Of a stretch of 37,894 nt of DNA, positions 14,733-23,455 are shown one piece after another. Source of the stretch: an uncultured Anaerotruncus sp. GTDB lineage: Bacteria > Bacillota > Clostridia > Oscillospirales > Ruminococcaceae. Positions within the stretch are counted from its first letter, which is position 1, and every line of letters starts with the position of its first letter. The notes beneath the pieces are model-generated. The model was not told the origin of the DNA and searched no databases. It was given only the letters and a program-made list of their open reading frames with translations. The stretch spans positions 1 through 37,894 of the forward strand of contig CAJUJI010000010.1 of assembly GCA_910586875.1 (NCBI GenBank), read 5' to 3'. A program made the translations under genes and the position numbers.

Positions 14733-15068
14733 ATGCAAGCAAAAGCTTCGCTGAGACACGCCCGCATCGCGCCCCGTAAGGTGCAGATCGTGCTGGATCT
14801 CATCAGAAATAAGCCTGCTGACCAGGCTATGGCAATCCTCAAGCACACCCCAAAGGCCGCTTGCGAGCCGCTGGAGAAGCTGCTGAAATCCGCGATTGCA
14901 AATGCTGAAAACAACTTTAACATGGATAGAGAGAGCCTGTTTGTTTCGGAGTGCTATGTCACTCCTGGCCCGACGATGAAGCGGATCAGGCCCCGCGCCC
15001 AGGGCAGGGCGTTTCGGGTGCTCAAGAGAACTTCACATGTTTTCATCACCGTCGCTGAACGGGAATAA
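14733..15068 (+). CDS. rplV: 50S ribosomal protein L22
   Basis: A 111-residue L22 with RHARIAPRKVQIVLDLIRNK at the N-terminus and the long beta-hairpin TPGPTMKRIRPRAQGRAF that lines the exit tunnel and is a site of macrolide resistance changes. ATG 14733 has AAAGGAGG upstream; the in-frame GTG at 14709 would add eight residues and lies before the ribosome site. Confidence 0.95.
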   Translation: MQAKASLRHARIAPRKVQIVLDLIRNKPADQAMAILKHTPKAACEPLEKLLKSAIANAENNFNMDRESLFVSECYVTPGPTMKRIRPRAQGRAFRVLKRTSHVFITVAERE

Positions 15069-15088
15069 GCAGAAAGAGGAGGTAAACT

Positions 15089-15778
15089 ATGGGACAGAAA
15101 GTAAATCCGCACGGCCTGCGTGTGGGGGTCATTAAGGACTGGGATTCCCGCTGGTTTGCTAAGGACGCTGCTTTCGGCGACATCCTGGTAGAGGATTACA
15201 AGCTGCGCAAGTTCTTAAAGAAAACCCTGTATGATGCTGGAGTGCCCAAAATTGAAATCGAGCGTGACGCAACCCGCGTACGCATCCATGTACACTGTGC
15301 CCGCCCAGGCATTGTGATTGGCAAAGGCGGCGAGAGAATTGAGCAGGTGCGCAAGCAGTGCGACACCCTGATCAACAAAGGCAAGGCCGATGCCGACAAG
15401 AAACAGGTATTCATCAATGTCGTCGAGGTCAAGCAGCCGGACAAGAACGCTCAGCTGGTGGCCGAGTCGATTGCAGCACAGCTGGAGGGACGTGTTTCCT
15501 TCCGCCGCGCAATGAAGCAGTCGATTGGACGCGCAATGAAGTTCGGTGCGCGCGGCATCAAGGTTGCAGTTTCCGGCCGTTTGGGCGGCGCAGAAATTGC
15601 ACGCAGCGAGCATTATCATGAAGGTACCATCCCGCTGCAAACCATCCGTGCGGACATCGACTACGGCTTTGCAGAGGCGGACACCACCTATGGCAAGATC
15701 GGCGTCAAGGTTTGGATCTACGCCGGAGAGGTTTTAGGGGATGCAAAAAGACCCCGCAAGGAAGGAGGCAATAAATAA
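15089..15778 (+). CDS. rpsC: 30S ribosomal protein S3
   Basis: A 229-residue S3 with GQKVNPHGLRVGVIKDWDSRW, the KH domain GXXG-type loop IGKGGERIE, and the C-terminal domain with GRLGGAEIAR. It lines the mRNA entry channel and contributes to the ribosomal helicase. AGGAGG lies seven bases before the ATG. Its stop overlaps the rplP start by one base. Confidence 0.96.
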   Translation: MGQKVNPHGLRVGVIKDWDSRWFAKDAAFGDILVEDYKLRKFLKKTLYDAGVPKIEIERDATRVRIHVHCARPGIVIGKGGERIEQVRKQCDTLINKGKADADKKQVFINVVEVKQPDKNAQLVAESIAAQLEGRVSFRRAMKQSIGRAMKFGARGIKVAVSGRLGGAEIARSEHYHEGTIPLQTIRADIDYGFAEADTTYGKIGVKVWIYAGEVLGDAKRPRKEGGNK

Positions 15779-16206
15779 TGCTTCTGCCTAAGAGAGTAAA
15801 GTACCGCAGGGTACACAGAGGCCGCCTGAAGGGCAAGGCTATGAGAGGCAACACCGTCACCTACGGCGATTTTGGTTTACAGGCGCTTGAGCCAGCTTGG
15901 ATCACCTCCAACCAGATCGAGGCTGCCCGTATTGCGATGACCCGTTACATCAAGCGTGGCGGTCAGGTATGGATTAAAATTTTCCCAGATAAGCCGATCA
16001 CCGAAAAGCCGGCAGAAACTCGAATGGGTTCCGGTAAAGGTAGTCCGGAGTACTGGGTTGCAGTTGTAAAGCCAGGCCGCGTAATGTTCGAGATTGGCGG
16101 CGTTTCCGAGGAGCTTGCGCGCGAGGCGATGCGTCTTGCAGCACACAAGCTGCCGATTAAATGCAAATTTATTGCGAAAGAGACCGAAGGGAGTGAAGCG
16201 GAATGA
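15778..16206 (+). CDS. rplP: 50S ribosomal protein L16
   Basis: A 142-residue L16, full length, starting LLPKRVKYRRVHRGR and with the conserved TRMGSGKGSPEYWVAVV loop close to the A-site tRNA. One of the late assembly proteins. GGAGGC precedes the start inside the end of rpsC. Its stop overlaps the rpmC start (ATGA). Confidence 0.96.
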   Translation: MLLPKRVKYRRVHRGRLKGKAMRGNTVTYGDFGLQALEPAWITSNQIEAARIAMTRYIKRGGQVWIKIFPDKPITEKPAETRMGSGKGSPEYWVAVVKPGRVMFEIGGVSEELAREAMRLAAHKLPIKCKFIAKETEGSEAE

Positions 16207-16403
16207 AGGCAAAAGAAATGAGAGAGCTGTCGGCTGCGGAGCTGGCCGAGAAGCTGACCGACCTCAAAGCTGAGCTTTTCAATCTTCGCTTCCAGCACGC
16301 GATTAACCAGCTCGAAAACCCAATCCGGCTGAGCGCGGTGAAGAAGGATATCGCCCGCGTGAAGACGCTGATTCGGGAGCAAGAGCTCAGAAGCGCGCAG
16401 TAA
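16203..16403 (+). CDS. rpmC: 50S ribosomal protein L29
   Basis: A 66-residue helical L29 with MKAKEMRELSAAEL and the conserved LFNLRFQHAINQLENP segment. It lies beside L23 at the tunnel exit. The start overlaps the rplP stop by four bases, and GGGAG six bases upstream serves as ribosome site. Confidence 0.95.
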   Translation: MKAKEMRELSAAELAEKLTDLKAELFNLRFQHAINQLENPIRLSAVKKDIARVKTLIREQELRSAQ

Positions 16404-16425
16404 GCAAGAGGGAGGACGAAGGTAA

Positions 16426-16683
16426 ATGAGCGAAAGAAATCTCAGAAAAACCCGTGTCGGCGTGGTTGTCAGCGACAAGATGGACAAAACCGTTGTTGTG
16501 GCAATCCAGGACAACGTCAAGCACCCCCTTTATAAAAAGATCATCAAGCGCACAGTGAAGTTCAAGGCGCACGACGAGAAGAACGAGTGCTCGGTTGGCG
16601 ACAAGGTGGAAATTATGGAGACCCGCCCGCTTTCTAAGGATAAGCGCTGGAGAGTTACCGCAATTATTACCAAAGCGAAATAA
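16426..16683 (+). CDS. rpsQ: 30S ribosomal protein S17
   Basis: An 85-residue S17 with RKTRVGVVVSDKMDKTVVVAI and KHPLYKKIIKRTVKFKAHDE, an OB-fold primary binder of 16S rRNA. Full length. GGAGG lies upstream of the ATG at the usual distance. Confidence 0.96.
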   Translation: MSERNLRKTRVGVVVSDKMDKTVVVAIQDNVKHPLYKKIIKRTVKFKAHDEKNECSVGDKVEIMETRPLSKDKRWRVTAIITKAK

Positions 16684-16724
16684 AGGAAAATTTGAGTCAG
16701 TAAGGCCGAAAGGAGGAACGCACT

Positions 16725-17093
16725 GTGATACAGATGCAGACCCGTCTGAAAGTTGCAGACAACACCGGCGCGAAAGAGCTGATGTGCATTCGGGTGCTGG
16801 GTGGCTCCCGCAGAAGATACGCTAACATCGGTGATGTGATTGTGGCATCGGTTAAGAAGGCTGCCCCAGGCGGCCAGGTAAAAAAAGGCGACGTTGTAAA
16901 GGCAGTTGTTGTTCGTTCCGCAAAGGGAGTACGCCGTGATGACGGCACCTATATCCGCTTTGACGAGAACGCAGCAGTCATTATCAGAGAAGACAAAAAC
17001 CCGAGAGGTACCCGTATCTTTGGGCCAGTAGCCCGCGAGCTGCGTGAAAAGGAGTACCTCAAGATTTTGAGCCTCGCCCCTGAGGTGCTGTGA
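16725..17093 (+). CDS. rplN: 50S ribosomal protein L14
   Basis: A 122-residue L14 with IQMQTRLKVADNTGAKELMCIRVLGGS and FDENAAVIIREDKNPRGTRIFGPVARELRE. It forms an intersubunit bridge and is the docking site of the silencing factor RsfS. The start is GTG 16725 with AAAGGAGG upstream; the mature length matches the family. Confidence 0.96.
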   Translation: MIQMQTRLKVADNTGAKELMCIRVLGGSRRRYANIGDVIVASVKKAAPGGQVKKGDVVKAVVVRSAKGVRRDDGTYIRFDENAAVIIREDKNPRGTRIFGPVARELREKEYLKILSLAPEVL

Positions 17094-17107
17094 TGGAGGT
17101 GCGAAAA

Positions 17108-17449
17108 ATGAGCAAGGTTCATGTGAAAACCGGCGATTCTGTCGTACTTCTGACCGGTAGATACGAGGATAAATACGACAAGGACGGAAAGCGCCGTGTG
17201 CGCAAGGTTCTGGAGGTTAGCCCGAAGGAGGGCAAGGTCATTGTCGAGGGCATCAACCTGGTGACAAAGCATGTCAAGCCCCGCAAGATGGGTGAGCAGG
17301 GCGGCATTGTCAAGGCGGAAGCCCCGCTGTACGCCTGTAAGGTACAGCTGGTTTGCCCCAAATGCGGCAAACCCACCCGCGTTGGGCATAAGGTGCTCGG
17401 CGACGGCAAAAAAGTCCGCGTCTGCAAAAAATGCGGCGAAACTTTTTGA
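17108..17449 (+). CDS. rplX: 50S ribosomal protein L24, zinc-ribbon form
   Basis: A 113-residue L24. The N-terminal KOW region (VKTGDSVVLLTGRYEDK) is normal. The C-terminus carries two CxxC pairs, C83/C86 and C106/C109, forming a zinc ribbon that many L24 proteins lack. It starts 50S assembly. ATG 17108 has GGAGGT seven bases upstream; the GTG at 17090 in the same frame lies within the rplN stop region and is rejected. Confidence 0.95.
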   Translation: MSKVHVKTGDSVVLLTGRYEDKYDKDGKRRVRKVLEVSPKEGKVIVEGINLVTKHVKPRKMGEQGGIVKAEAPLYACKVQLVCPKCGKPTRVGHKVLGDGKKVRVCKKCGETF

Positions 17450-17465
17450 GTGAGGAGGAGAAATC

Positions 17466-18005
17466 ATGGCAAGAATGAAAGAGCAGTACAGAAGCGAAAT
17501 TGCTCCTGCACTGATGAAGAAATTCGGTTACAGCTCTGTCATGCAGATCCCCCAGCTTGATAAGGTTGTAATTAACGTCGGCTGCGGTGAAGCGCGCGAT
17601 AACCCCAAAATGATCGATGCGATTATCAGCGACCTGGGCAAGATTACCGGCCAAAAGGCGATTGTCTGCAAGGCGAAAAAATCTGTGGCGAACTTTAAGC
17701 TGCGTGAAGGCATGAACATCGGCGCAAAGGTAACCCTGCGCGGCGATCAGATGTACGAGTTCGTCGACCGGCTGTTTAACGTGGCGCTGCCCCGTGTACG
17801 CGACTTCCGTGGGATCAACCCCAACGGCTTTGATGGACGCGGCAACTACAACATGGGCCTGCGCGAGCAGCTGATCTTCCCAGAGATCGAATACGATAAG
17901 ATTGACAAGGTTCGTGGCATGGACATCTGCTTTGTCACCACTGCAAAAACCGATGAGGAGTCCCGTGAGCTGTTGCGGCTACTGGGTGCTCCGTTTGCGA
18001 AGTAA
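17466..18005 (+). CDS. rplE: 50S ribosomal protein L5
   Basis: A 179-residue L5 with the core motifs KVVINVGCGEARDN, TGQKAIVCKAKKSVANFKLREGMNIG and the C-terminal INPNGFDGRGNYNMGLREQ. It binds 5S rRNA in the central protuberance. GAGGAG precedes the ATG. Confidence 0.96.
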   Translation: MARMKEQYRSEIAPALMKKFGYSSVMQIPQLDKVVINVGCGEARDNPKMIDAIISDLGKITGQKAIVCKAKKSVANFKLREGMNIGAKVTLRGDQMYEFVDRLFNVALPRVRDFRGINPNGFDGRGNYNMGLREQLIFPEIEYDKIDKVRGMDICFVTTAKTDEESRELLRLLGAPFAK

Positions 18006-18017
18006 GGAGGAGTTACT

Positions 18018-18203
18018 GTGGCAAAAACATCAATGAAAGTCAAGCAGTCTCGTCCGGCAAAATTCTCCACCAGAGAATATACACGGTGCAAGATCTGCGG
18101 ACGCCCACACGCTTACCTTCGCAAATTCGGAATCTGCCGCATCTGCTTTAGAGAGCTGGCGTATAAAGGACAGATTCCGGGCGTAAGGAAAGCAAGCTGG
18201 TAA
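18018..18203 (+). CDS. rpsN: 30S ribosomal protein S14, zinc-binding type Z
   Basis: A 61-residue short S14 with C24/C27 and C40/C43 (CKICGRP and CRICFRE), the zinc-binding form. The start is GTG 18018 with AAGGAGG upstream. It is located in the 30S head near S3 and S10. Confidence 0.95.
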   Translation: MAKTSMKVKQSRPAKFSTREYTRCKICGRPHAYLRKFGICRICFRELAYKGQIPGVRKASW

Positions 18204-18234
18204 AACAAAGCTGAGCTAAAAGGAGGTTGACGGC

Positions 18235-18633
18235 ATGCATATCACCGATACCATCGCTGACATGCTGACCCGTATCAGAAATGCGAACGACGCAAAACAT
18301 GATACGGTAGAGATTCCTGCTTCCAACATGAAAAAGGCAATCGCTCAGATTTTGTTGGATGAGGGATATATCAAGAGCTTTCATATCATTGAGGATAACA
18401 AACAGGGCACCATCAAGGTCACATTGAAGTATGGCCAGGGCAAAACACCGGTGATCCAGGGGCTGCGCAGAGTTTCCAAACCCGGCTTGCGTATTTACAC
18501 AAGCTGCGAGGATATGCCCCGCGTGATGAAGGGGTTGGGAACCGCGATCCTTTCCACCAACAAGGGCGTCCTGACCGACAAGCAGGCGAGAGCTGAACAC
18601 GTTGGCGGCGAAGTTCTCGCATTCATCTGGTAA
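18235..18633 (+). CDS. rpsH: 30S ribosomal protein S8
   Basis: A 132-residue S8 beginning MHITDTIADMLTRIRNA and ending in the STNKGVLTDKQARAEHVGGEVLAFIW RNA-binding motif. In enterobacteria S8 represses the spc block by binding its mRNA near rplE; no comparable site was assigned here. AAAGGAGG precedes the start. Confidence 0.96.
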   Translation: MHITDTIADMLTRIRNANDAKHDTVEIPASNMKKAIAQILLDEGYIKSFHIIEDNKQGTIKVTLKYGQGKTPVIQGLRRVSKPGLRIYTSCEDMPRVMKGLGTAILSTNKGVLTDKQARAEHVGGEVLAFIW

Positions 18634-18647
18634 GGGAGGTACAGTAG

Positions 18648-19193
18648 ATGAGCAGAATTGGTAGAAAACCCATCACTGTACCGGCTGGCGTCGAGGTCAA
18701 AATTGACGGCAGCACCGTTACCGTGAAGGGACCAAAGGGCACCTTGACCCAGACCTTCCGCCCGGAAATCAGCATTGAGCTGGAGGGCAGCGAGATTCTG
18801 GTCAAGCGTCCGAACGATGAGAAGATCGAAAAGAGCCTGCATGGACTGACCCGCACGCTGGTAGCCAATATGGTACATGGCGTGACCGAGGAGTTCAAAA
18901 AGGAGCTGGAAATCAACGGCGTTGGTTACCGTGCTGCCAAAGAGGGCAAAAAGCTGGTGCTGACACTCGGTTTTTCGCACCAGGTGTTCTTTGAGGATAC
19001 CGCGGACATCACCATTGATGTGCCTGCGCCCAACCGCATTATTGTGCATGGGCCGGATAAGCAGAAGGTAGGCCAGTTTGCGGCCGAAATCCGCGAGAAG
19101 CGTCCGCCGGAGCCATATAAGGGCAAGGGCATTAAGTATATTGACGAGGTTATCATCCGCAAGGAAGGTAAAGCAGGCAAGGGCAAGAAGTAA
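18648..19193 (+). CDS. rplF: 50S ribosomal protein L6
   Basis: A 181-residue L6 with SRIGRKPITVPAGVEV at the start and the conserved PPEPYKGKGIKY near the C-terminus. It sits near the sarcin-ricin loop and factor-binding site. GGGAGGT lies upstream, and the gene follows rpsH by 14 bases. Confidence 0.96.
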   Translation: MSRIGRKPITVPAGVEVKIDGSTVTVKGPKGTLTQTFRPEISIELEGSEILVKRPNDEKIEKSLHGLTRTLVANMVHGVTEEFKKELEINGVGYRAAKEGKKLVLTLGFSHQVFFEDTADITIDVPAPNRIIVHGPDKQKVGQFAAEIREKRPPEPYKGKGIKYIDEVIIRKEGKAGKGKK

Positions 19194-19211
19194 GTAAAGG
19201 AGTGATTTGAC

Positions 19212-19571
19212 ATGATTACAAAACCTGACAAGAATGCGGCCAGGCTCAAGCGCCACGCCAGAGTCAGGGCGAAAATCAGCGGCACCCCTGAGTGCCCGCG
19301 CCTCGATGTTTTCCGCTCCGCAAAACACATTTATGCCCAGATCATTGATGATACAAACGGCGTAACCCTGTGCGCAGCGTCGTCGATGGATAAGGATTTT
19401 GAAGGTTTTGGCGGGAATAAGGAAGCTGCGAAGAAGGTCGGCATGGCGATTGCGAAAAAGGCAGCCGACAAGGGCATTACAGAGGTTGTGTTTGACCGTG
19501 GCGGCTATATTTATCACGGGCGTGTCAAGGAATTGGCCGAGGCAGCTCGCGAAGGCGGACTTAAATTCTAA
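19212..19571 (+). CDS. rplR: 50S ribosomal protein L18
   Basis: A 119-residue L18 with RHARVRAKISGTPECPRLDVFRS, KHIYAQIIDD and the C-terminal FDRGGYIYHGRVKELAEAAREGGLKF. It binds 5S rRNA with L5. AAAGGAG precedes the ATG. Confidence 0.96.
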   Translation: MITKPDKNAARLKRHARVRAKISGTPECPRLDVFRSAKHIYAQIIDDTNGVTLCAASSMDKDFEGFGGNKEAAKKVGMAIAKKAADKGITEVVFDRGGYIYHGRVKELAEAAREGGLKF

Positions 19572-19587
19572 GTAAGGAGGGATACTT

Positions 19588-20088
19588 TTGGCTCTTATAG
19601 ATGCAACGAATCTCGATCTCAAAGAGAGAGTCGTATCGATTAACCGCGTTTCCAAAACGGTAAAAGGCGGTCGTATATTTAAATTTGCAGCCCTGGTCGT
19701 CGTTGGCGACGGCAACGGCACAGTCGGCTTCGGGCTTGGCAAAGCGGGCGAGGTACCCGACGCCATTCGCAAGGGTATTGAGGACGCAAAGAAAAATCTG
19801 CACAAGATTTCGCTGCGCGGAACCACCATCCCGCACGAGATTATTGGTGTATTCGGCGCAGGGCGCGTGCTGATGAAGCCGGCTCCGCAAGGTACCGGCG
19901 TTATTGCGGGCGGTCCGGTGCGTGCGGTATTGGAGGTTGCGGGCATCCGCGATATCCGTACAAAATCGCTGCGCTCGAATAACCCCTGCAACGTTGTGAG
20001 CGCGACCATCCAAGGGCTGTGCGCACTGCGTGACGCCGACCAGGTTGCGGCTACCCGCGGCAAGTCGGTGAAGGATATTATAGGTTAA
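19588..20088 (+). CDS. rpsE: 30S ribosomal protein S5
   Basis: A 166-residue S5 with the dsRNA-binding-like N-terminal domain (LKERVVSINRVSKTVKGGR), GNGTVGFGLGKAGEVP and GTGVIAGGPVRAVLE. It lines the mRNA entry and affects decoding accuracy. The start is TTG 19588; AAGGAGGG lies eight bases upstream and no better start exists, giving a family-typical N-terminus. Confidence 0.95.
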   Translation: MALIDATNLDLKERVVSINRVSKTVKGGRIFKFAALVVVGDGNGTVGFGLGKAGEVPDAIRKGIEDAKKNLHKISLRGTTIPHEIIGVFGAGRVLMKPAPQGTGVIAGGPVRAVLEVAGIRDIRTKSLRSNNPCNVVSATIQGLCALRDADQVAATRGKSVKDIIG

Positions 20089-20101
20089 GGAGGCGGGCAA
20101 G

Positions 20102-20281
20102 ATGGCACAGTATAAAATCAAGCTCGTAAAGAGCCTCGTGGGCAGAAAGGACGACCAGATTGCCACCGCCGCATCCCTGGGGCTGCGCAGGATTGGTAAC
20201 GAGACCGTCCAGCCGGACAACGACGCTACCCGCGGCAAAATCGCGAAAATTTCCCACCTCATTGAGGTTACACAAGAATAA
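20102..20281 (+). CDS. rpmD: 50S ribosomal protein L30
   Basis: A 59-residue L30, easily missed because of its length, encoded between rpsE and rplO. It reads MAQYKIKLVKSLVGRKDD then LGLRRIGNETVQPDN and IRGK-like TRGKIAKISHLIEV, matching the family in full. GGAGGCGGG lies just before the ATG and the TAA is 19 bases before rplO. Confidence 0.95.
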   Translation: MAQYKIKLVKSLVGRKDDQIATAASLGLRRIGNETVQPDNDATRGKIAKISHLIEVTQE

Positions 20282-20300
20282 GCAAGGAGGTGCTGGCAAA

Positions 20301-20741
20301 ATGAAACTGCATGAACTTTCTCCGGCGCCCGGTTCCAACCGCGACTGCTACCGCAAGGGCAGAGGCCACGGTTCGGGCAACGGAAAAACCGCAGGCAAGG
20401 GTCACAAGGGCCAGAAGGCTCGCTCGGGCGGCGGTGTGCGTCCTGGATTTGAAGGCGGCCAGATGCCGCTGCAACGGCGCGTTCCTAAGAGAGGCTTCAA
20501 TAACATCTTTGGAACACACTATGCGGTCATCAATGTTTCCGATCTGGAGCAGTTCGAGGATGGCTCGGTTGTAGATACCCAGGCTCTGGTTGAGGCTGGG
20601 CTGGTCAAAAAGCTGCTCGACGGCGTGAAGGTGCTCGGCAACGGCGAACTGACCAAAAAACTGACGGTTAATTGCGCGGCCTTTTCTGCGTCTGCCAAGG
20701 AGAAGATTGAAAAGGCAGGCGGAAAGGCTGAGGTGAAGTAA
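20301..20741 (+). CDS. rplO: 50S ribosomal protein L15
   Basis: A 146-residue L15 with the glycine/basic N-terminus (GRGHGSGNGKTAGKGHKGQKAR), the GGQMPLQRRVPKRGF core and a C-terminal folded domain. It is a late organiser of the 50S subunit. ATG 20301 follows AAGGAGG; the longer frame reaching back to 20160 lies inside rpmD. The stop abuts the secY start with no gap. Confidence 0.95.
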   Translation: MKLHELSPAPGSNRDCYRKGRGHGSGNGKTAGKGHKGQKARSGGGVRPGFEGGQMPLQRRVPKRGFNNIFGTHYAVINVSDLEQFEDGSVVDTQALVEAGLVKKLLDGVKVLGNGELTKKLTVNCAAFSASAKEKIEKAGGKAEVK

Positions 20742-22046
20742 ATGTTTGCGACCCTAAAGAACGCATGGCATATTGCTGACCTGAGAAAGAAGATTCTGTT
20801 TTCGCTGATGATTATTGTATTGTTCCGGCTGGGCTCGGTGGTACCGGTGCCGTTTTTGATTCCGGAGCAGGTCAAGGCGATGGCGGAAGCGGGCAGCCAG
20901 GCGGGCAATCTGCTGGGCTACCTGAACACCCTTTCCGGCGGCTCGTTCTCGCAGGCAACCATCTTTGCGCTGTCTATTACCCCATATATCACCTCCTCCA
21001 TCGTGGTGCAGCTTTTGACGGTGGCGATCCCATCGCTCGAACGGCTGGCCAAAGAGGGTGAGGAGGGGCGCAAGCGTCTGAACCAGATCACCCGTTATAC
21101 CGCGGTTGGGCTTGCGCTTTTGCAGGCGTTTGCATATTACACCATGCTGCGCAACCAGTTCCACGCGGTCCGGTATACCGATGGTTTTTCGGGCGTATTC
21201 GCCGCACTGGTCATTATTGCGACCTTTACCGGCGGCGCAATGCTGATTGTTTATCTGGGTGAGCGCATTGATGAGCATGGCATCGGCAACGGAATCTCGC
21301 TGATTCTGTTTGCGGGTATCGTTTCCCGCGGTCCGGCCGCAGTCATGTCCTTCTGGGGCTTCATGAAGCTCAAGGGCTTCAGCTTTGGCTCGATGCTGAC
21401 GGTGGTGGCAATGCTGGCATTGTTCTTGGTGCTGATTATGGTGATTATCGTCATGACCAACGCGGAACGCCGCATCCCCATTCAGTATGCAAAGCGGGTA
21501 GTCGGGCGCAAAATGTATGGCGGTCAATCGACCTTCATGCCGATCAAGGTGAATATGTCCGGTGTTATGCCGATCATCTTTGCCTCCTCGCTGCTGGCAA
21601 TTCCGGGGACCATCAAGGCGTTTACCAACCCTACCCCGGGCGGTATCACCGACCAGCTGCTGAGTATCTTCAACTACAACACCGTATTTTATGCGGTGAT
21701 CTATTTCCTGCTGATTCTGGCTTTCAACTATTTTTATGTTGCAATCCAGTATAATCCGATTGAGATGTCCAACAATCTGCGTAACAACAGCGGTACCATC
21801 CCGGGCATCCGCCCAGGCCGGCCAACCTCTGACTTCATCGCGCGGATTATCTCCAGAGTTACGCTCATCGGCGGTATCTTCCTTGCGCTGGTGGCGACCC
21901 TGCCCATTCTGCTGGGTAAGCTGACCGAGCTGAATGTTTCGCTGGGCGGTACCTCGGTGATCATCGTGGTAGGCGTTGCGCTCGATACCTTCCGTCAGTT
22001 GGAATCTCAAATGATGATGCGTCACTATAAAGGCTTCTTAGAGTAA
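20742..22046 (+). CDS. secY: Protein translocase subunit SecY
   Basis: A 434-residue integral membrane protein with ten hydrophobic helices, the pore of the Sec translocon. Family marks include the first-helix start KNAWHIADLRKKILFSL, ALSITPYITSSIVVQLL, the conserved GNGISLILFAGI and the cytoplasmic loop ERRIPIQYAKRVVGRKMYGG. The late PGIRPGRPT loop binds SecA and ribosomes. It follows rplO directly, so translation must be coupled; AGGTGAAG inside rplO is a weak ribosome site. Confidence 0.96.
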   Translation: MFATLKNAWHIADLRKKILFSLMIIVLFRLGSVVPVPFLIPEQVKAMAEAGSQAGNLLGYLNTLSGGSFSQATIFALSITPYITSSIVVQLLTVAIPSLERLAKEGEEGRKRLNQITRYTAVGLALLQAFAYYTMLRNQFHAVRYTDGFSGVFAALVIIATFTGGAMLIVYLGERIDEHGIGNGISLILFAGIVSRGPAAVMSFWGFMKLKGFSFGSMLTVVAMLALFLVLIMVIIVMTNAERRIPIQYAKRVVGRKMYGGQSTFMPIKVNMSGVMPIIFASSLLAIPGTIKAFTNPTPGGITDQLLSIFNYNTVFYAVIYFLLILAFNYFYVAIQYNPIEMSNNLRNNSGTIPGIRPGRPTSDFIARIISRVTLIGGIFLALVATLPILLGKLTELNVSLGGTSVIIVVGVALDTFRQLESQMMMRHYKGFLE

Positions 22047-22061
22047 AGAGAGGTAGTTCTG

Positions 22062-22694
22062 ATGAAACTGATACTCCTCGGCGCCCCTGGCGCTGGCAAA
22101 GGCACACAGGCAGAAGTAATTTGTGAACATCTCCACATTCCCGCAATCAGCACCGGCAACATCATCCGTGAGGCGCTGAAAAACGGAACTGAGATGGGGC
22201 TCAAGGCAAAGTCCTATATGGACAGCGGCGCTTTGGTTCCAGACGATGTGGTAATCGGAATTATCAAAGAGCGGCTTGCACAGGACGACTGCAAGGGCGG
22301 ATTCATCCTGGATGGATTTCCCCGCACCGTCCCGCAGGCACAGGCGCTTGATGAGATGGGCATTGTAATTGACCGGGTAATCGACATCGAGGTTGCCGAT
22401 GAAAAAATCGAGCAGCGGCTTTCCGGCCGGCGGGTTTGCGAGGCGTGCGGCGCAAGCTACCACACCCTGTATAAGCCCTCCAAGGAGGAAGGCGTCTGTG
22501 ATAAATGCGGCGGCAAAACGGTCATCCGCAAGGACGACGAACCAGCTACCGTGCGTGACCGGCTAAAAACCTACCACGACCAGACCGAACCGCTCAAGGG
22601 CTATTATGAGAAGAGCGGCAAGCTGGTGATTGTGCAGGGCCAGGAAAAGGTGGAGGACACCACCAAATTGACCCTTGCAGCTGTGGAGGCCTAA
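22062..22694 (+). CDS. adk: Adenylate kinase with zinc LID
   Basis: A 210-residue long-form adenylate kinase converting AMP and ATP to two ADP. The P-loop GAPGAGKGT is at residues 7-15, the NMP-binding region has STGNIIREA, DGFPRT is at about 84-89, and the LID carries C126, C129, C146 and C149, a structural zinc site usual in Gram-positive enzymes. AGAGAGG precedes the ATG. Position between secY and map is the conserved arrangement. Confidence 0.96.
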   Translation: MKLILLGAPGAGKGTQAEVICEHLHIPAISTGNIIREALKNGTEMGLKAKSYMDSGALVPDDVVIGIIKERLAQDDCKGGFILDGFPRTVPQAQALDEMGIVIDRVIDIEVADEKIEQRLSGRRVCEACGASYHTLYKPSKEEGVCDKCGGKTVIRKDDEPATVRDRLKTYHDQTEPLKGYYEKSGKLVIVQGQEKVEDTTKLTLAAVEA

Positions 22695-22697
22695 CCT

Positions 22698-23444
22698 ATG
22701 GTCACGCTGAAAACCTCAAAGGAGCTTGCAAAAATGAAGGTTGCAGGCTCCATCACCGCCCAGGCGTTACAGGTGGGCGGCGCTGCGGTACGGCCGGGGG
22801 CGACCACCGGCGAAATCAACCGCAAAATTCATGAGTTTATTGTTTCCAAAGGCGCCAAACCCTCATTTTTGGGGTATGGTGGTTTTCCGGGCAGCGCGTG
22901 CATTTCGGTGAATGACGAGATCATTCATGGGATACCGGGCAAGCGAGTGATCCGAGAAGGCGACATTGTGAGCATTGATGTGGGCGCCATTGTGGATGGC
23001 TACCAGGGCGACACCGCAGGTACCTTCGCCGCCGGCGAAATCAGCGAGCGGGCACAAGCGCTGCTGGATGCAACGCGGGAGAGTCTGCTTGCGGCGATTG
23101 CGGTGATGCAGCCCGGCAAACGGCTGGGCGACATCGGCAATGCGGTGCAATCTTATGTGGAGGCGCGCGGCTTTGGCGTGGTGCGCAACTATGTGGGACA
23201 CGGCATCGGGCGAGAGATGCACGAGGAGCCGGAGGTGCCCAACTATGGGCGGCCGGGGCATGGCGTGCGGCTGGTGCCGGGAATGGTGCTGGCAGTAGAG
23301 CCGATGATTACCGAGCATTCGCCCGCCAATTCGGTGTTAAAGGACCACTGGACGGTGGTCACCAACGACCACGGGCTGGCGGCACATTTTGAGCATACCA
23401 TCGCAATCACCGATGATGGGCCGGTCATCCTGACCTTACCGTAA
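22698..23444 (+). CDS. map: Methionine aminopeptidase, type I
   Basis: A 248-residue type Ia enzyme removing the initiator methionine from nascent proteins. The five metal ligands are at D94, D105, H168, E201 and E232, with the substrate-contact H77. It has no N-terminal zinc-finger extension. The gene starts three bases after the adk stop and uses GGAG within the end of adk. Confidence 0.96.
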   Translation: MVTLKTSKELAKMKVAGSITAQALQVGGAAVRPGATTGEINRKIHEFIVSKGAKPSFLGYGGFPGSACISVNDEIIHGIPGKRVIREGDIVSIDVGAIVDGYQGDTAGTFAAGEISERAQALLDATRESLLAAIAVMQPGKRLGDIGNAVQSYVEARGFGVVRNYVGHGIGREMHEEPEVPNYGRPGHGVRLVPGMVLAVEPMITEHSPANSVLKDHWTVVTNDHGLAAHFEHTIAITDDGPVILTLP

Positions 23445-23455
23445 GGAGGCGCAGG

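Noticed and set aside
18495..22025. Very long minus-strand open frames opposite rpsH-secY (for example 18495-20063 and 20754-22025)
   Set aside because: They are antisense to well-conserved ribosomal and secY genes, have no ribosome sites, and their composition follows the codon bias of the plus-strand genes.
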